A stretch of 64,000 bases of DNA from Trichodesmium sp002260545 (lineage in GTDB: Bacteria > Cyanobacteriota > Cyanobacteriia > Cyanobacteriales > Microcoleaceae), in the NCBI RefSeq assembly GCF_050016015.1, contig NZ_JBNHEQ010000146.1, forward strand, positions 32,940 to 96,939, in the 5' to 3' direction. Below the pieces are notes generated by a model that made no database searches, had not been told where the DNA came from, and was given only the letters and a program-made list of their open reading frames with translations. Positions 46,138-55,662 of the stretch are shown in pieces. A program made the translations under genes and the position numbers. The stretch's first letter is position 1; every line of letters starts with the position of its first letter.

Positions 46138-48951
46138 ATGTCTAAACTTAGTAAAAAAAGGAGATTAATAAAAAGACTCATAAAATTATTCCTAATCTGT
46201 TGCCTAACTTTAACCTTTTACCTCTGCTATGAAACAGTATTTACTCAAATATTAAATGCTTACCAACCTCAACAGCAACTCACCTCTGAAATTCCCCAAG
46301 AAACTCAAGCAGAAGAACTCTACAAACAGGGCGATAGTCTATACAAAGATAGTCAATATCAGAAAGCTTTAGAAAAATATCAACAAGCATTAAAAATCTA
46401 CCAATTAATATATAGAGTCTCAGAAAATGCTAATCAATCTCTCTCCCTAAAAATTGGTAAAACACTTCATAGTATTGGAGCAGTTTATAACAAACTTGCT
46501 AATTATCCTCAAGCATTAGAATATTATCAGCAAGCAGTAAAATTTCGTCGCCAAATTAATGACAAAAAAGGCATTGGTAGTAGCTTAAATAGTATTGGAG
46601 CAGTTTATTTTTACCAGGGAAACTATAATCAAGCTTTAGATTACTTGCAGCAAGCTTTAGAAATTCGTCAGGAATTAGGAGATTTAGTTAGAGTTGGGAG
46701 AACTCAGAATAATATAGCAGCAATTTATAAAAATCAAGCCAAATATTCCCAAGCATTAGAATATTATCAGGAAGCTTTACAGACATTTAAAGAATTAAAA
46801 AATTTGCAAGGTGAAGCAGCAGTTATTAACAATATTGGTTTGATTTATCAGGAGTTAGGTCAATATGAAAAATCGTTGGAGTGGTATCAACAAGCTTTAG
46901 CAATTCACCGACAAAATGGAAATAAAAAAGGTGAAGCAGATACCTTAAATAATATAGGTCTGACTTATAAACTACAAAAAAAATATGACCAAGCATTAAC
47001 ATATTATCAAAAAGCTTTAACAGTTAGACAGCAAATAGATTACAAACCAGGAATAGGAAATAGTCTGAATAATATCGGCTTAGTTTATGACCAAAAAAGT
47101 CAACATCAAACAGCACTAGAATATTTACAGCAAGCATTAACAATTTTTCAGGAAATAGGGAATAAAACAGAAATAGGCAGAACTCTAGATAGTTTAGGAA
47201 CAGTTTATAAAAATCTCCAAAAATATACTCAAGCAGAAGACCATTATCGTCAAGCTTTAACTATTCAAATAAACATCGGCGATCGCGGCAGTGAAAGAAT
47301 AACTTTAAGCAATATAGGAGATTTATTAGTTGCCCAAAAACAACCAGAATTAGCAATTATTTTCTATAAACGTTCTGTAAATCTCACAGAAGCAATTCGT
47401 CAAGATTTACAAGTGCTTTCCTTAGAACAAAAACAGTCTTATGCAGAAAAAATCGCCGATACTTACCGCCGTTTAGCTGACTTATTATTAGAGAACAATC
47501 GAGTAATAGAAGCTCAAAAAATATTAGATTTACTGAAGGTTCAAGAATTAGATAATTATCTTAAAAATGTAGAAGGCAATAAACAAACTGCTTTAGGAAT
47601 TGAATTATTACCCCAAGAAAAAGAAATTTTAGATAAATATAATGCTATTCAAAATCAAGCAGCTCAGGTAAATGAAGAACTGACAAAGTTAGAAAATATT
47701 TTACCAGTCGATCGGTCTATTGCTCAAGAACAAAAGATTACTAAATTAGAAGCACAAAAGCAGGAAATTCAAGCAGAATTCAACAACTTTATTGCTAATA
47801 AAGAGATAATCAAAATATTACAACAGCTTCAGGAAAAAACAAGGGGAGAAAGTATAGATATTACTAATCTAAGTAAATTACAAAATATTCTCAAAATCAA
47901 GCAAAATGCTGTTCTGCTTTATCCCTTAATTTTAGAAGATCGGATAGAAATGATATTAATCAAAAGCAATGGTTTACCAATTCATCGGTCAGTTCCGATT
48001 AGTAAAATAGAATTAAAAAATGCAATTTTTGACTTTAGGGCAGCTCTAACATCTCCAAGAAGAAGAATTAGCGATTTGGCAGTAAAAAAAACAGGTAAAC
48101 TATTATATGAATGGTTAATCAAACCATGGGAAATAGAACTATTATCAGATAAAACAAAAACTATTATTTATGCTCCTGATGGATTATTACGTTATATTCC
48201 TTTAGCAGCTTTATACGATGGAGAAAAATGGCTGATAGAAAAATTTAATATCAATAATATTACTGCTGCAAGTCTAACTAATTTCAACAGTAAACCTTTA
48301 GATAAACTTCGAGTATTAGCAGCAGCTTTTAGTGAAGGAAACTATCAGTTTATGGTTGGTTCAAGAGAATTTCAATTATCAGGATTACAATTTGCTGGAC
48401 AAGAGATAGAAACTTTAGCCAAAATCATTCCTAATACTATGAAATTGTTCAATCAAGCATTTAGTTGGGATGAAATTATTTCACGGGTTGATAAATACAA
48501 TATTCTCCATTTTGCCACCCATGCAGATTTTGTGAGTGGACACCCAGAAGATTCATTTATTTTATTTGGTGATGGGAGTCGTTTAACTCTCGGGGAAATT
48601 ACCAATTTATCATTACCAAATATTAACTTAGCAGTTTTGAGTGCTTGTCGAACTGGAGTAGGAAGTATTTTGAACGATGGTTCAGAAATTTTAGGGTTGG
48701 GTTATCAGATGCAACGAGCAGGGGTAAAAGCATCTATAGCTACTTTATGGCAAGTTGACGATCGCGGAACCCAACTACTGATGGTTGATTTTTATCGAGC
48801 ATTAAAAAAAGGGAATATTACCAAAGCAAAGGCGTTACGAAAAGCACAGTTAGCTTTAATAACTGGAAATGTTAACGGTGAAATAGACGCGAACAATTTT
48901 AGACATCCTTATTATTGGGCACCGTTTATTTTAATTGGTGATGGGTTGTAG
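46138..48951 (+). CDS. TPR-CHAT protease-like protein
   Basis: 937 residues. A membrane helix near the N-terminus (about 13-31, RLIKLFLICCLTLTFYLCY) is followed by about nine 42-residue TPR units (about 55-410; repeated LNNIGLVY, ALEYYQQALKI blocks), a coiled-coil spacer, and a C-terminal CHAT domain (about 620-937). CHAT is a caspase/separase-like cysteine protease fold; the catalytic pair is His795 in FATHADF and Cys837 in LSACRTGVG, both present. In cyanobacteria such proteins are numerous, and HetF is the best known. The target is unknown. No CRISPR genes are near, so no link to type III-E systems. The leader is made of TTATCCA and CCCTATT heptamers and lacks a Shine-Dalgarno. Confidence 0.93.
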   Translation: MSKLSKKRRLIKRLIKLFLICCLTLTFYLCYETVFTQILNAYQPQQQLTSEIPQETQAEELYKQGDSLYKDSQYQKALEKYQQALKIYQLIYRVSENANQSLSLKIGKTLHSIGAVYNKLANYPQALEYYQQAVKFRRQINDKKGIGSSLNSIGAVYFYQGNYNQALDYLQQALEIRQELGDLVRVGRTQNNIAAIYKNQAKYSQALEYYQEALQTFKELKNLQGEAAVINNIGLIYQELGQYEKSLEWYQQALAIHRQNGNKKGEADTLNNIGLTYKLQKKYDQALTYYQKALTVRQQIDYKPGIGNSLNNIGLVYDQKSQHQTALEYLQQALTIFQEIGNKTEIGRTLDSLGTVYKNLQKYTQAEDHYRQALTIQINIGDRGSERITLSNIGDLLVAQKQPELAIIFYKRSVNLTEAIRQDLQVLSLEQKQSYAEKIADTYRRLADLLLENNRVIEAQKILDLLKVQELDNYLKNVEGNKQTALGIELLPQEKEILDKYNAIQNQAAQVNEELTKLENILPVDRSIAQEQKITKLEAQKQEIQAEFNNFIANKEIIKILQQLQEKTRGESIDITNLSKLQNILKIKQNAVLLYPLILEDRIEMILIKSNGLPIHRSVPISKIELKNAIFDFRAALTSPRRRISDLAVKKTGKLLYEWLIKPWEIELLSDKTKTIIYAPDGLLRYIPLAALYDGEKWLIEKFNINNITAASLTNFNSKPLDKLRVLAAAFSEGNYQFMVGSREFQLSGLQFAGQEIETLAKIIPNTMKLFNQAFSWDEIISRVDKYNILHFATHADFVSGHPEDSFILFGDGSRLTLGEITNLSLPNINLAVLSACRTGVGSILNDGSEILGLGYQMQRAGVKASIATLWQVDDRGTQLLMVDFYRALKKGNITKAKALRKAQLALITGNVNGEIDANNFRHPYYWAPFILIGDGL

Positions 48952-48957
48952 GAGTTA

Positions 48958-49089
48958 TATCATGTCCGGATGATTAGGTATAAATAAAATATTTGGCGAT
49001 CGAGAGGATATATTTTAATTTTTCCCCTACTCCTCTACTCCCCTACTCCCCTACTATCTTAAATTATAAGCGTTCAATCGGACATGGTA
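48958..49089. mobile_element. 132-bp TATCATGTCCGG mini-element after the CHAT gene, TTA target duplication
   Basis: Ends TATCATGTCCGG and CGGACATGGTA, flanked by TTA at 48955-48957 and 49090-49092. The interior is an inverted copy of the 7655-7793 element (TTTGGCGATCGAGAGGATAT). The left TTA begins 4 bp after the stop codon of the TPR-CHAT gene. Confidence 0.87.
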
Positions 49090-49187
49090 TTATAGCTGAA
49101 GTCAGAAGGCGCGAAGTTATACCAATTCACTTTAAAGATGTCATAAATAGTCTCAAACTTTAGATGTGAAATAATTTCCTGAAATTA

Positions 49188-49768
49188 GTGTGGAATCAAA
49201 GTTTTGAGTCTATGAAATCTTACAGCGCTCTTCAGGTTAATGAACCACATCTTGATAATCAAAGCCCCCCCACTATCGAAACATATTGGGATAAAATTTT
49301 ACCTTTCTTAGAAAACATTCACGAAATTAAACTTGTAGAAGGCCACATTTTCCATTATTATGAAGGTTACTCCGGCAGGGTGGACTTTGTTGCCAGTTTC
49401 TACAATATCCCGTGCGTCATAGAATTTATAGTAGTTTTCATGTTTTTTAGAGTACAGAGATTTGGGTTAAAAGGAAGAAGGCTCATATTATCTAGGAGAG
49501 AAGGAAGAAGTAATGCAAGTCATGAAGTGAAAACCGCTATAAATCTGCTAATCAAATCAAACCTCTTACTGACGAACCGTTACAACTGGCAGCTTATTTT
49601 GGGGCAATTAATCGTCAATATGGCCTCAAACTCAACAACGCTTTAGTCATAGTTACTACTCCCCAAGAAGCTAACGTCACTTGGTTTGAACCAGATGAAG
49701 TTATGAAATATTGGCACAAGTTGCAACAACGAGTGGCCTATTTTTGGCAACTACAGGATGTAGCATGA
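49188..49768 (+). pseudogene. PD-(D/E)XK exonuclease-like gene, truncated and split by a mini-element
   Basis: Two in-family pieces are separated by 111 bp of foreign DNA. The first (49260-49428) encodes ETYWDKILPFLENIHEIKL, VEGHIFHYYEGYSGRVDFVA and SFYNIPCVIEF. The second (49542-49768, another frame) encodes SANQIKPLTDEPLQLAAYFG, AINRQYGLKLNNALVIVTTP and YWHKLQQRVAYFWQLQDVA-stop. Joined, they read CVIEFKSANQIKPL, with the Asp and Glu-x-Lys of a PD-(D/E)XK nuclease (RVDFVAS..IEFK), as in small MGME1-like exonucleases. About 80-90 N-terminal residues expected for the family are missing, so the gene was or became truncated as well. GTG 49188 is only an open-frame limit. Confidence 0.82.
49429..49539. 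mobile_element. 111-bp TA-type mini-element inside the exonuclease pseudogene
   Basis: Ends TAGTAGTTTTCA and TGAAAACCGCTA, close to the CAGCRGTTTTCA ends of the 101-bp family, flanked by TA at 49427-49428 and 49540-49541. The interior differs (AAGGAAGAAGG..AGAGAAGGAAGAAG). The insert plus one TA is 113 nt, which shifts the frame. Confidence 0.85.
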
Positions 49769-50103
49769 TTTAAGACTTTTGTATGCTTTTGCCATCTTTG
49801 TTAAGCTGGATTTAATAGTCTAAGTATTTCTGAAGAAAATAAAATTAATCCTTTTGCCCATTCAAGGATAAAAAAGTCTATTTATTCTGTCTGTGGGTTT
49901 TATCGGGATTTATTTTTCACCCTTCTGAAAATTTATTTAGAACATTATCAGGAACAGTTATCTCTGCCCCCAGAGATTTTAATAAGCTGTTCCATCTATT
50001 GTTTTTTTGCAGAAAAATTAGTCTATTTCTGGACTCAAATTAGATTCAATTATGGTTAAATTTTTGCTTGTGATTTTCTTAGTAAATTTACTGAACAAGG
50101 ATA

Positions 50104-50457
50104 ATGAATATGAACCACCAACTCAGTCTAGTGCTTCAAAATGACCTAAATATTGAAAAATTAGGTTCTATTTCCGCAGTACATAATCCTAAAGATACTA
50201 ATCATTTAGAACGGCGACAACAACAACGTGCTATTAGTTTATCCATGATTAAAGTTGCTATAGTTTATGGAAGTAGACAATTTAGTTATGGAGCTGTGAC
50301 TTATACTTTGACGGATAAAAATTTACGCAGAACTCCTTATAGCAGGTTTATAGATGTACTGCGGGGATTGCGAGTTGTCTGTGTTAATGGGTTGCCAAAT
50401 CCTAAAATTATGACTGCTTATTGGCATAATAAAACTAAGCGGAAAGTTCACAGATAG
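50104..50457 (+). CDS. DUF4258-like small protein
   Basis: 117 residues, cytosolic. The core HLERRQQQRAISLSMIKVAI..GSRQFSYGAVTYTLTDKNLR..GLRVVCVNGLPNPKIMTAYW follows the DUF4258 pattern (H-x-RxxQRxI start, TxYW end), a compact fold related to RelE/BrnT-type toxins. No recognised antitoxin gene lies directly upstream or downstream, so toxin function is speculative. ATG 50104 has AAGGA about 6 bp upstream. The 335 bp between the exonuclease pseudogene and this gene hold no further gene. Confidence 0.7.
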   Translation: MNMNHQLSLVLQNDLNIEKLGSISAVHNPKDTNHLERRQQQRAISLSMIKVAIVYGSRQFSYGAVTYTLTDKNLRRTPYSRFIDVLRGLRVVCVNGLPNPKIMTAYWHNKTKRKVHR

Positions 50458-51475
50458 TCATCTATAACTGTAATTTATTGAGTAAAAAATTGGGAAAGTT
50501 TGATAATTTGGTAAAACTCGCTTAAATGGTGTTGGTTAAAAATATTTGGAAAAATACAAATTCTACTATGCACCACTTTTGCGAGTGCCATATTACCATA
50601 ATATTTTACTTGTAATACTAAATTTAATTTATCTATAAATACTGAAACAAGATATTAGGACTGAGAAAAAAACACTCAAACATAATATAAAGAAAAATAT
50701 ATACTCTACTAAAATTTATTTTATGTGATAAATAGACTTCTGTAATAATTAATCTCAAACCGTTAAACTACCTGAGAAAAAACTTACTTTTTGGAGATAC
50801 AGCACTTCTCGCTGCTATGAGCTACACATTTAGCTGGCAAGATTCCCTCACCACAAAAATTTGACTATTCTGCCTTGTACATAATTTGTCTGAAATCTGC
50901 TGTATCTAATCAAAAACTGCATAACCTTTTAGCTCTTAGAAATACCTTAACAGCAATAATCATAAACAGGAGGAAATTGAAGTTGGTGTTACCTTTGCTG
51001 CTACCAATTGGAGAGCCTATTCTTTTATCTGATGGTTCTACCATTATTTTTAATTCAGAAGGTTTTGAAAGATTTTTTCCTGACAGCCAACTACCAATTA
51101 GCGGTTTATTCACTCCTTTGCAGCAAAATGCAATTGGTGTTTTAGGTTCTACAGTTAACCAGTGAAGACTTTATTTCTATTTAGTACATCAGGAAATTGA
51201 AGTAGGGGAGTGGGGCAGTGTAGGGACGTTTTGCTGGCGCACAACTTTCCTGACGGAATGCTCCGCAAACGTTAACGCTGCGCGACATGGAAAGCGAAGC
51301 ATTCCGGAACGGAAAACGCATTTTTGCCTGTGCAACGTCCGTACGGGAGAAGTAAAAACAACAATAATTAATGCTAAATTTACTCAAACTAACAAAAAAG
51401 TAATTAAACTAAGGTAATTACTTAATCACTGAACTTTTACCCAAGTATAGCATTAATGCATGGGAATTGGTATAA
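50458..51475. other. Intergenic region without a convincing gene
   Basis: A 96-codon open frame (50875-51165) has only a TTG start, no internal Met and no family resemblance, so it is not called. A GTAGGGACG..GTCCGTAC element with GGAATGCTCCGCAAACGTTAACGCTGCGCGACATG (in parts) spans about 51220-51345. Confidence 0.45.
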
Positions 51476-51607
51476 TATCATCTTAGGTTGAATAGTTACA
51501 ATTAGAAGCTCTCGTAGAATTGCTCTAGCCCTAAGTATAGATATTTAATGGGCTAGAGCAATTCTACAAACAAAAATTTTTTTATCACTAATTACCCGGA
51601 CATGATA
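51476..51607. mobile_element. 132-bp TATCAT-type mini-element with an internal 25-bp hairpin, TAA target duplication
   Basis: Left end TATCATCTTAGG, right end CCCGGACATGATA, flanked by TAA at 51473-51475 and 51608-51610. The interior has GTAGAATTGCTCTAGCCC and its complement GGGCTAGAGCAATTCTAC separated by about 20 nt. Confidence 0.82.
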
Positions 51608-52120
51608 TAATTAGGGTTTACTGATTAAATCTAACAGTATTGATAGATAAAGGCTTTAGCCTTTTTAAGTCTTGAAAAAGTACCTGCTTTTGAGCTGCTT
51701 CATGCACGGTTCCCGAAAAATCAAAAAGTTAAGATTTTGGGTTGACTATAAGCAGAAAAATCAAAGGATAATTCTTCCTCCTGCCTCCTCGCTCATTCCC
51801 CATTCCTCCTGATTCCTGACTCCTGACTCCTACTCCTACAACTTATACCATTTCTCAAAAACTTTTCTACATTTTGTTGAGTAGGGGAGTAGGGGAGTAG
51901 GGGAGTGGGGGAGAAGCAAACATAAGAATAATTAACATTAAACTAGCTGAAATTAGTAAAAAAATGATTCTGCGCCCTGCTAATTAGTTAATAACTGAAG
52001 TATCGCCCAAGTATAGCAATAATGCATGGTAATTGGTATTATACTTTTTCAGGAAACCCTAAATATACTCTGTGTGGTGAATGTAGGGGCGAATTACCAT
52101 TCGCCCTTACTTCAGCTATA
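51608..52120. repeat. Repeat-filled region downstream of the PBP2 gene
   Basis: Contains a copy of the TGATTAAATCT..TTTAGCCTTTTTAAGTC..CGGTTCCCGAAAAATCAAAA repeat (about 51615-51735), ACTCCTG and GGGAGTA heptamers, and a second copy (52007-52048) of the CCAAGTATAGCA..ATGCATGG sequence found at 51440-51478. No gene. Confidence 0.55.
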
Positions 52121-53914
52121 CTATTTTCCTTGATTACCAAAATAGGTATCAAAAATTGCTTTGGCAATGGGTGCTGCTCCTACCGAACCGTAACCACCTT
52201 CTTCAACTGCAACCGCTACAGCAATTTCAGGATTATAAGCAGGTGCAAAACCGATATACATGGCATTATCAGCTTGCCCCGGAAGTTCCACTGTACCAGT
52301 CTTACCCCCAGATAATGGAATAGTACCATCATTTAACCGCCTACCAGTACCCTTTCTAACTACATCAATTAATCCCTCTCGTACCGTATTAATAGTAGAA
52401 GGTTTTAACCCAGTCTTGATTGATTTAGTAGTAACAGTATTAGTTTGAGAAGCCAATAAATGAGGCTGCACTCGATACCCTCCATTAGCGATCGTACTTA
52501 CCATCACTGAAGATTCGAGAGGTGTAACCAATACTAAACCTTGACCAATTCCCATAGTCACAGTATCAGCAATATGCCAACCTTCTCCATATATTTCCTC
52601 TTTTTCCTTGGGAGTCGGAATTTGACCATGATTACCATTTAATCCGAGTAACTTTAAGTCAATACTGCCACCAATACCTAACTCTCGTCCCCACTTAGAA
52701 ATTTGTTCAGGACCAATTTTCACAGCCGATTTATAGTAAAATGTATTACTACTGTAAGCTAAAGCATCCCGAAAACCAATTAGTCCATAACCACCACTAT
52801 GTTCATTAAAGGTGATACCACCAATAGTCACAGAATTGGCAGTTGCAATTTTGGAGTTAGGAGAATATTTGCCAGACTGGAGTGCTGCCACAGAAGTAAC
52901 AGCTTTGAATGTACTTCCTGGGGGATAACCTTGAAGAGCGCGATTCAGAAATGGTTTACTTGCACCTTGGAGACGTTGCCATTTTTCCTTTGTTACTTTG
53001 CCTGCAAATATACTGGGGTTAAATGTTGGTCCGCTTGCCATTGCTAAGACTTCCCCTGTTTTAGGGTTAATGGCAACTGCAGCACCCCGGCGATTTCCCA
53101 GTGCTTTTTCTGCTGCTTTTTGGAGGTCGAGATCGATGGTTAATGTTACTGGTTTGCCTGAGGTGGGGTTTTCTACTCCCAACTCTTGAATTTCGTTACC
53201 TTTAGCATCAACTTCAATCAAACGATTACCCCAAACTCCTTCCAATGCAGAATTTGCTGAACGTTCGATTCCCATTTTTCCTACGATCATTCCCATTGGA
53301 TATTTGGGGTTAGCGATTAATTCTTCTTTAGTTGCTTCACCAGTATATCCAAGCAAATGAGCTGCTAAACTGCCATTAGGATAGTGACGAATGTTTTCGG
53401 TACGAACTTCTACCCCTCTTGTTTCACTAGCTTTTTCTGCTAATGCTACGAAAGTAGAGCGATCTATATTTGAGGTAATTCTGACTGGTAAGGGCGAATT
53501 ATAGCCAGTTGCCTCTAACTTGTTGATAATATCAGTAGCTGGAATATCTAAAATTAGACTAAGTTCGGTTGCTAACTCCGACCATTTTGTGGGGGTGTAT
53601 TCTTGAGGCCATAAATATACAGAGCGAGAGAGACGGTTACTTGCTAATATTCTGCCTTTGCGATCGTAAATTGTGCCACGACTTGCTGCTACTGGCATTA
53701 GGCGAATGCGGTTGTTGTCTGCACGTTCCCGGTTATATTCTCCCTGAAATAATTGTAATTGCACTATACGATAAGCATTGATGCCAATAAAGTTGGTAAT
53801 GACTAGCATCATTATGAATGCTTGCACCAACCGATGACGTTTCGAGCTAGTTTGTTGCCCAGAGGTTCTGGCAACAGGGGAAAATTTAGAATATAAACCA
53901 AAATCTTGAGCCAT
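52121..53914 (-). CDS. mrdA: Penicillin-binding protein 2 (class B transpeptidase)
   Basis: 597-residue peptidoglycan DD-transpeptidase with one N-terminal membrane helix (about 30-50) and a periplasmic pedestal plus transpeptidase domain. All active-site motifs are intact: nucleophile Ser334 in PPGSTFKAV (SxxK), S388-S-N390 (SxN) and K538-T-G in SGGKTGT. The pedestal has ASRGTIYDRKGRILASNR and GKMGIERSANSALEGVWG, typical of elongation-type PBP2. No RodA or MreBCD gene is adjacent, whereas mreBCD-mrdA clusters occur in some bacteria. The ATG at 53914 gives a normal cytosolic tail. Confidence 0.93.
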   Translation of the reverse strand: MAQDFGLYSKFSPVARTSGQQTSSKRHRLVQAFIMMLVITNFIGINAYRIVQLQLFQGEYNRERADNNRIRLMPVAASRGTIYDRKGRILASNRLSRSVYLWPQEYTPTKWSELATELSLILDIPATDIINKLEATGYNSPLPVRITSNIDRSTFVALAEKASETRGVEVRTENIRHYPNGSLAAHLLGYTGEATKEELIANPKYPMGMIVGKMGIERSANSALEGVWGNRLIEVDAKGNEIQELGVENPTSGKPVTLTIDLDLQKAAEKALGNRRGAAVAINPKTGEVLAMASGPTFNPSIFAGKVTKEKWQRLQGASKPFLNRALQGYPPGSTFKAVTSVAALQSGKYSPNSKIATANSVTIGGITFNEHSGGYGLIGFRDALAYSSNTFYYKSAVKIGPEQISKWGRELGIGGSIDLKLLGLNGNHGQIPTPKEKEEIYGEGWHIADTVTMGIGQGLVLVTPLESSVMVSTIANGGYRVQPHLLASQTNTVTTKSIKTGLKPSTINTVREGLIDVVRKGTGRRLNDGTIPLSGGKTGTVELPGQADNAMYIGFAPAYNPEIAVAVAVEEGGYGSVGAAPIAKAIFDTYFGNQGK

Positions 53915-54975
53915 TGTTACTGCATGAGTATTTTATCTTTCTTTTTTTTTGCACCCTGCTTTTTCTCTTCTTTGCACCCTGCTTTTCCTCCGGAAGATTA
54001 ACCATTTTTTATGTTGTAAATTACCAATTATTTAATTATATATTTTTTGCTTATAGTTCGTAGTATAGCTTACGACATTTTTACATTAACTAAAACTGAA
54101 TAGTTACTAAAGATTAAAAAAAAACTTTTTATCAGAGCAACTTTTACAGAAAATAAAATCTCTTAAACTATAATCCAATCATCAGAACGAGAGTTAAAAA
54201 ATAATGTGACAAATAAGCTTGATTGAAAATGGCTTTATTTTAATGTTTTTTTTGACTAAAAATAGAGTATTAAGACAAAAAAATTCCAAATTTTATTTCT
54301 CCGAACTCAGTCCGATTAACTCCTGACTCCTAAGCAGTAGCCTAACTATTTGTAGTGGACCGAAACACCTTAAATGGTACATTAGAAAATGGGGGATGGG
54401 GTGATTACGAAAAAATCTAGGTAGTCCTGCATTGTAATGGTGAAGATATATATTTTTTAATTTGGGCTTAGTGATTAAATATCAAAGCATTTTATAGATA
54501 AAGTTTTTAGCCTTTTTAGGTCTTGAAAAAGTACCTAGTTTTCAGTTATTTATGCACGGTTCCCGAAAAATCAAAAATTTAGCATTTTTGGCAAGATTTG
54601 AGTAAAAAAATTACTCCCTACTCCCCCGCTCCACTACTCCTTAAAAAAAGACTTTTTCAGCAAACCCTAATTTATTCTCACGCTCCCGCACTCCCCACAC
54701 TTCTCACACTCTCTCTACCATTACTATGCACCACCACCAAAATCTAATGCACAGTTTTGGCTATGTCAGTCTAGTAGTAAAAACTTACTATTAGTTTCTC
54801 TTGCTACAACTGCAACCAAATAGTAGAAAATTAATTGTTTTGAAGAATATTTGATAAATTCAAATACTTAAAGCTATAGCACTATATATTTTAGTGACTG
54901 CCTACATTAGTATCAGCTAAATATAATTTATTTGCCTAAGTATTGTTTATGTAAAAATGGATATAAATATACTTT
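53915..54975. other. Intergenic region upstream of PBP2
   Basis: TTTGCACCCTGCTTTT is repeated at about 53947-53985 next to the PBP2 start. Another copy of the TGATTAAAT..GCATT..CGGTTCCCGAAAAATCAAAA repeat lies at about 54470-54580. The rest is AT-rich and shows no gene. Confidence 0.45.
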
Positions 54976-55662
54976 TTAAGAGGTTATCTCGATGTTGTAG
55001 GCTTTAACTTTACTATCAATTCCTGTAATGTCAGTTCCCACAACAACAGCATAAGCTCCTAAATTCATAGCTTTTTTTGCCATTGTTGGAGAAGCAATAC
55101 CTCCTTCACAAATTGATGGTATTGCTAAATTTTCTACCATCTGTTTTAATAGTTCAAAACCAGGAGGAAATTCTGTTTTTGTTTCCTCAGTATAACCATA
55201 CAGAGTAGTCCCAACAAAATCCGCACCTTTTGTTGCTGCTAGTTGTGCTGCTTCTATAGTATCTACATCCGCCATTACAGCTTTTCCTAATTCTTGATGA
55301 ATTTGGGTAATTAATGTAGCTAAAGTTTCTCCCCCAGGACGTTCTCTGAGAGTAGCATCAATAGCAATAATATCTGCTCCAGCTTCGGCGATCGCTACTG
55401 CATCGGAAAAACGAGGGGTAATATAAACTTCACATCCTGGTATTTGTTGCTTCCACAAACCAATAATGGGCTGAGTAATTCTCTGTCGCACTGCCCGAAT
55501 ATGGGATGGAGTATCTATTCTAACTCCTACTGCACCTTGATTTATAGATGCTTGTGCCATTGCAGCAATAACTTCTGGATGATGTAAAGGGGAGTCAGTG
55601 GGAGCTTGACAAGAAACTATTAAACCTTTTGGTAATAGTAAATTAGGATTTTTATTAGTCAT
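54976..55662 (-). CDS. nanE: Putative N-acylglucosamine-6-phosphate 2-epimerase
   Basis: 228-residue TIM-barrel enzyme converting ManNAc-6-phosphate to GlcNAc-6-phosphate. Signatures: GLIVSCQAPTDSPLHHPEVI at the N-terminus, GAVGVRIDTPSHIRAVR, IIGLWKQ, ADIIAIDATLRERPGGETL, VMADVDTIEAAQLA, FVGTTLYGYTEET and ICEGGIASPTMAKKAMNLGA. Length is normal. No sialic-acid lyase, kinase or transporter gene is near, so in this organism it probably serves amino-sugar recycling rather than sialate catabolism (inference). The start is overlapped by TAATGGATAATGG heptamer repeats upstream. Confidence 0.92.
   Translation of the reverse strand: MTNKNPNLLLPKGLIVSCQAPTDSPLHHPEVIAAMAQASINQGAVGVRIDTPSHIRAVRQRITQPIIGLWKQQIPGCEVYITPRFSDAVAIAEAGADIIAIDATLRERPGGETLATLITQIHQELGKAVMADVDTIEAAQLAATKGADFVGTTLYGYTEETKTEFPPGFELLKQMVENLAIPSICEGGIASPTMAKKAMNLGAYAVVVGTDITGIDSKVKAYNIEITS

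Noticed and set aside
46138..48951. Type III-E CRISPR-associated caspase (craspase) component
   Set aside because: TPR-CHAT architecture alone is common in cyanobacteria, and no Cas7-11 or array is near.
50875..51165. 96-codon open frame as a gene
   Set aside because: Only a TTG start, no internal Met, no ribosome-binding site and no recognisable family. Probably chance.
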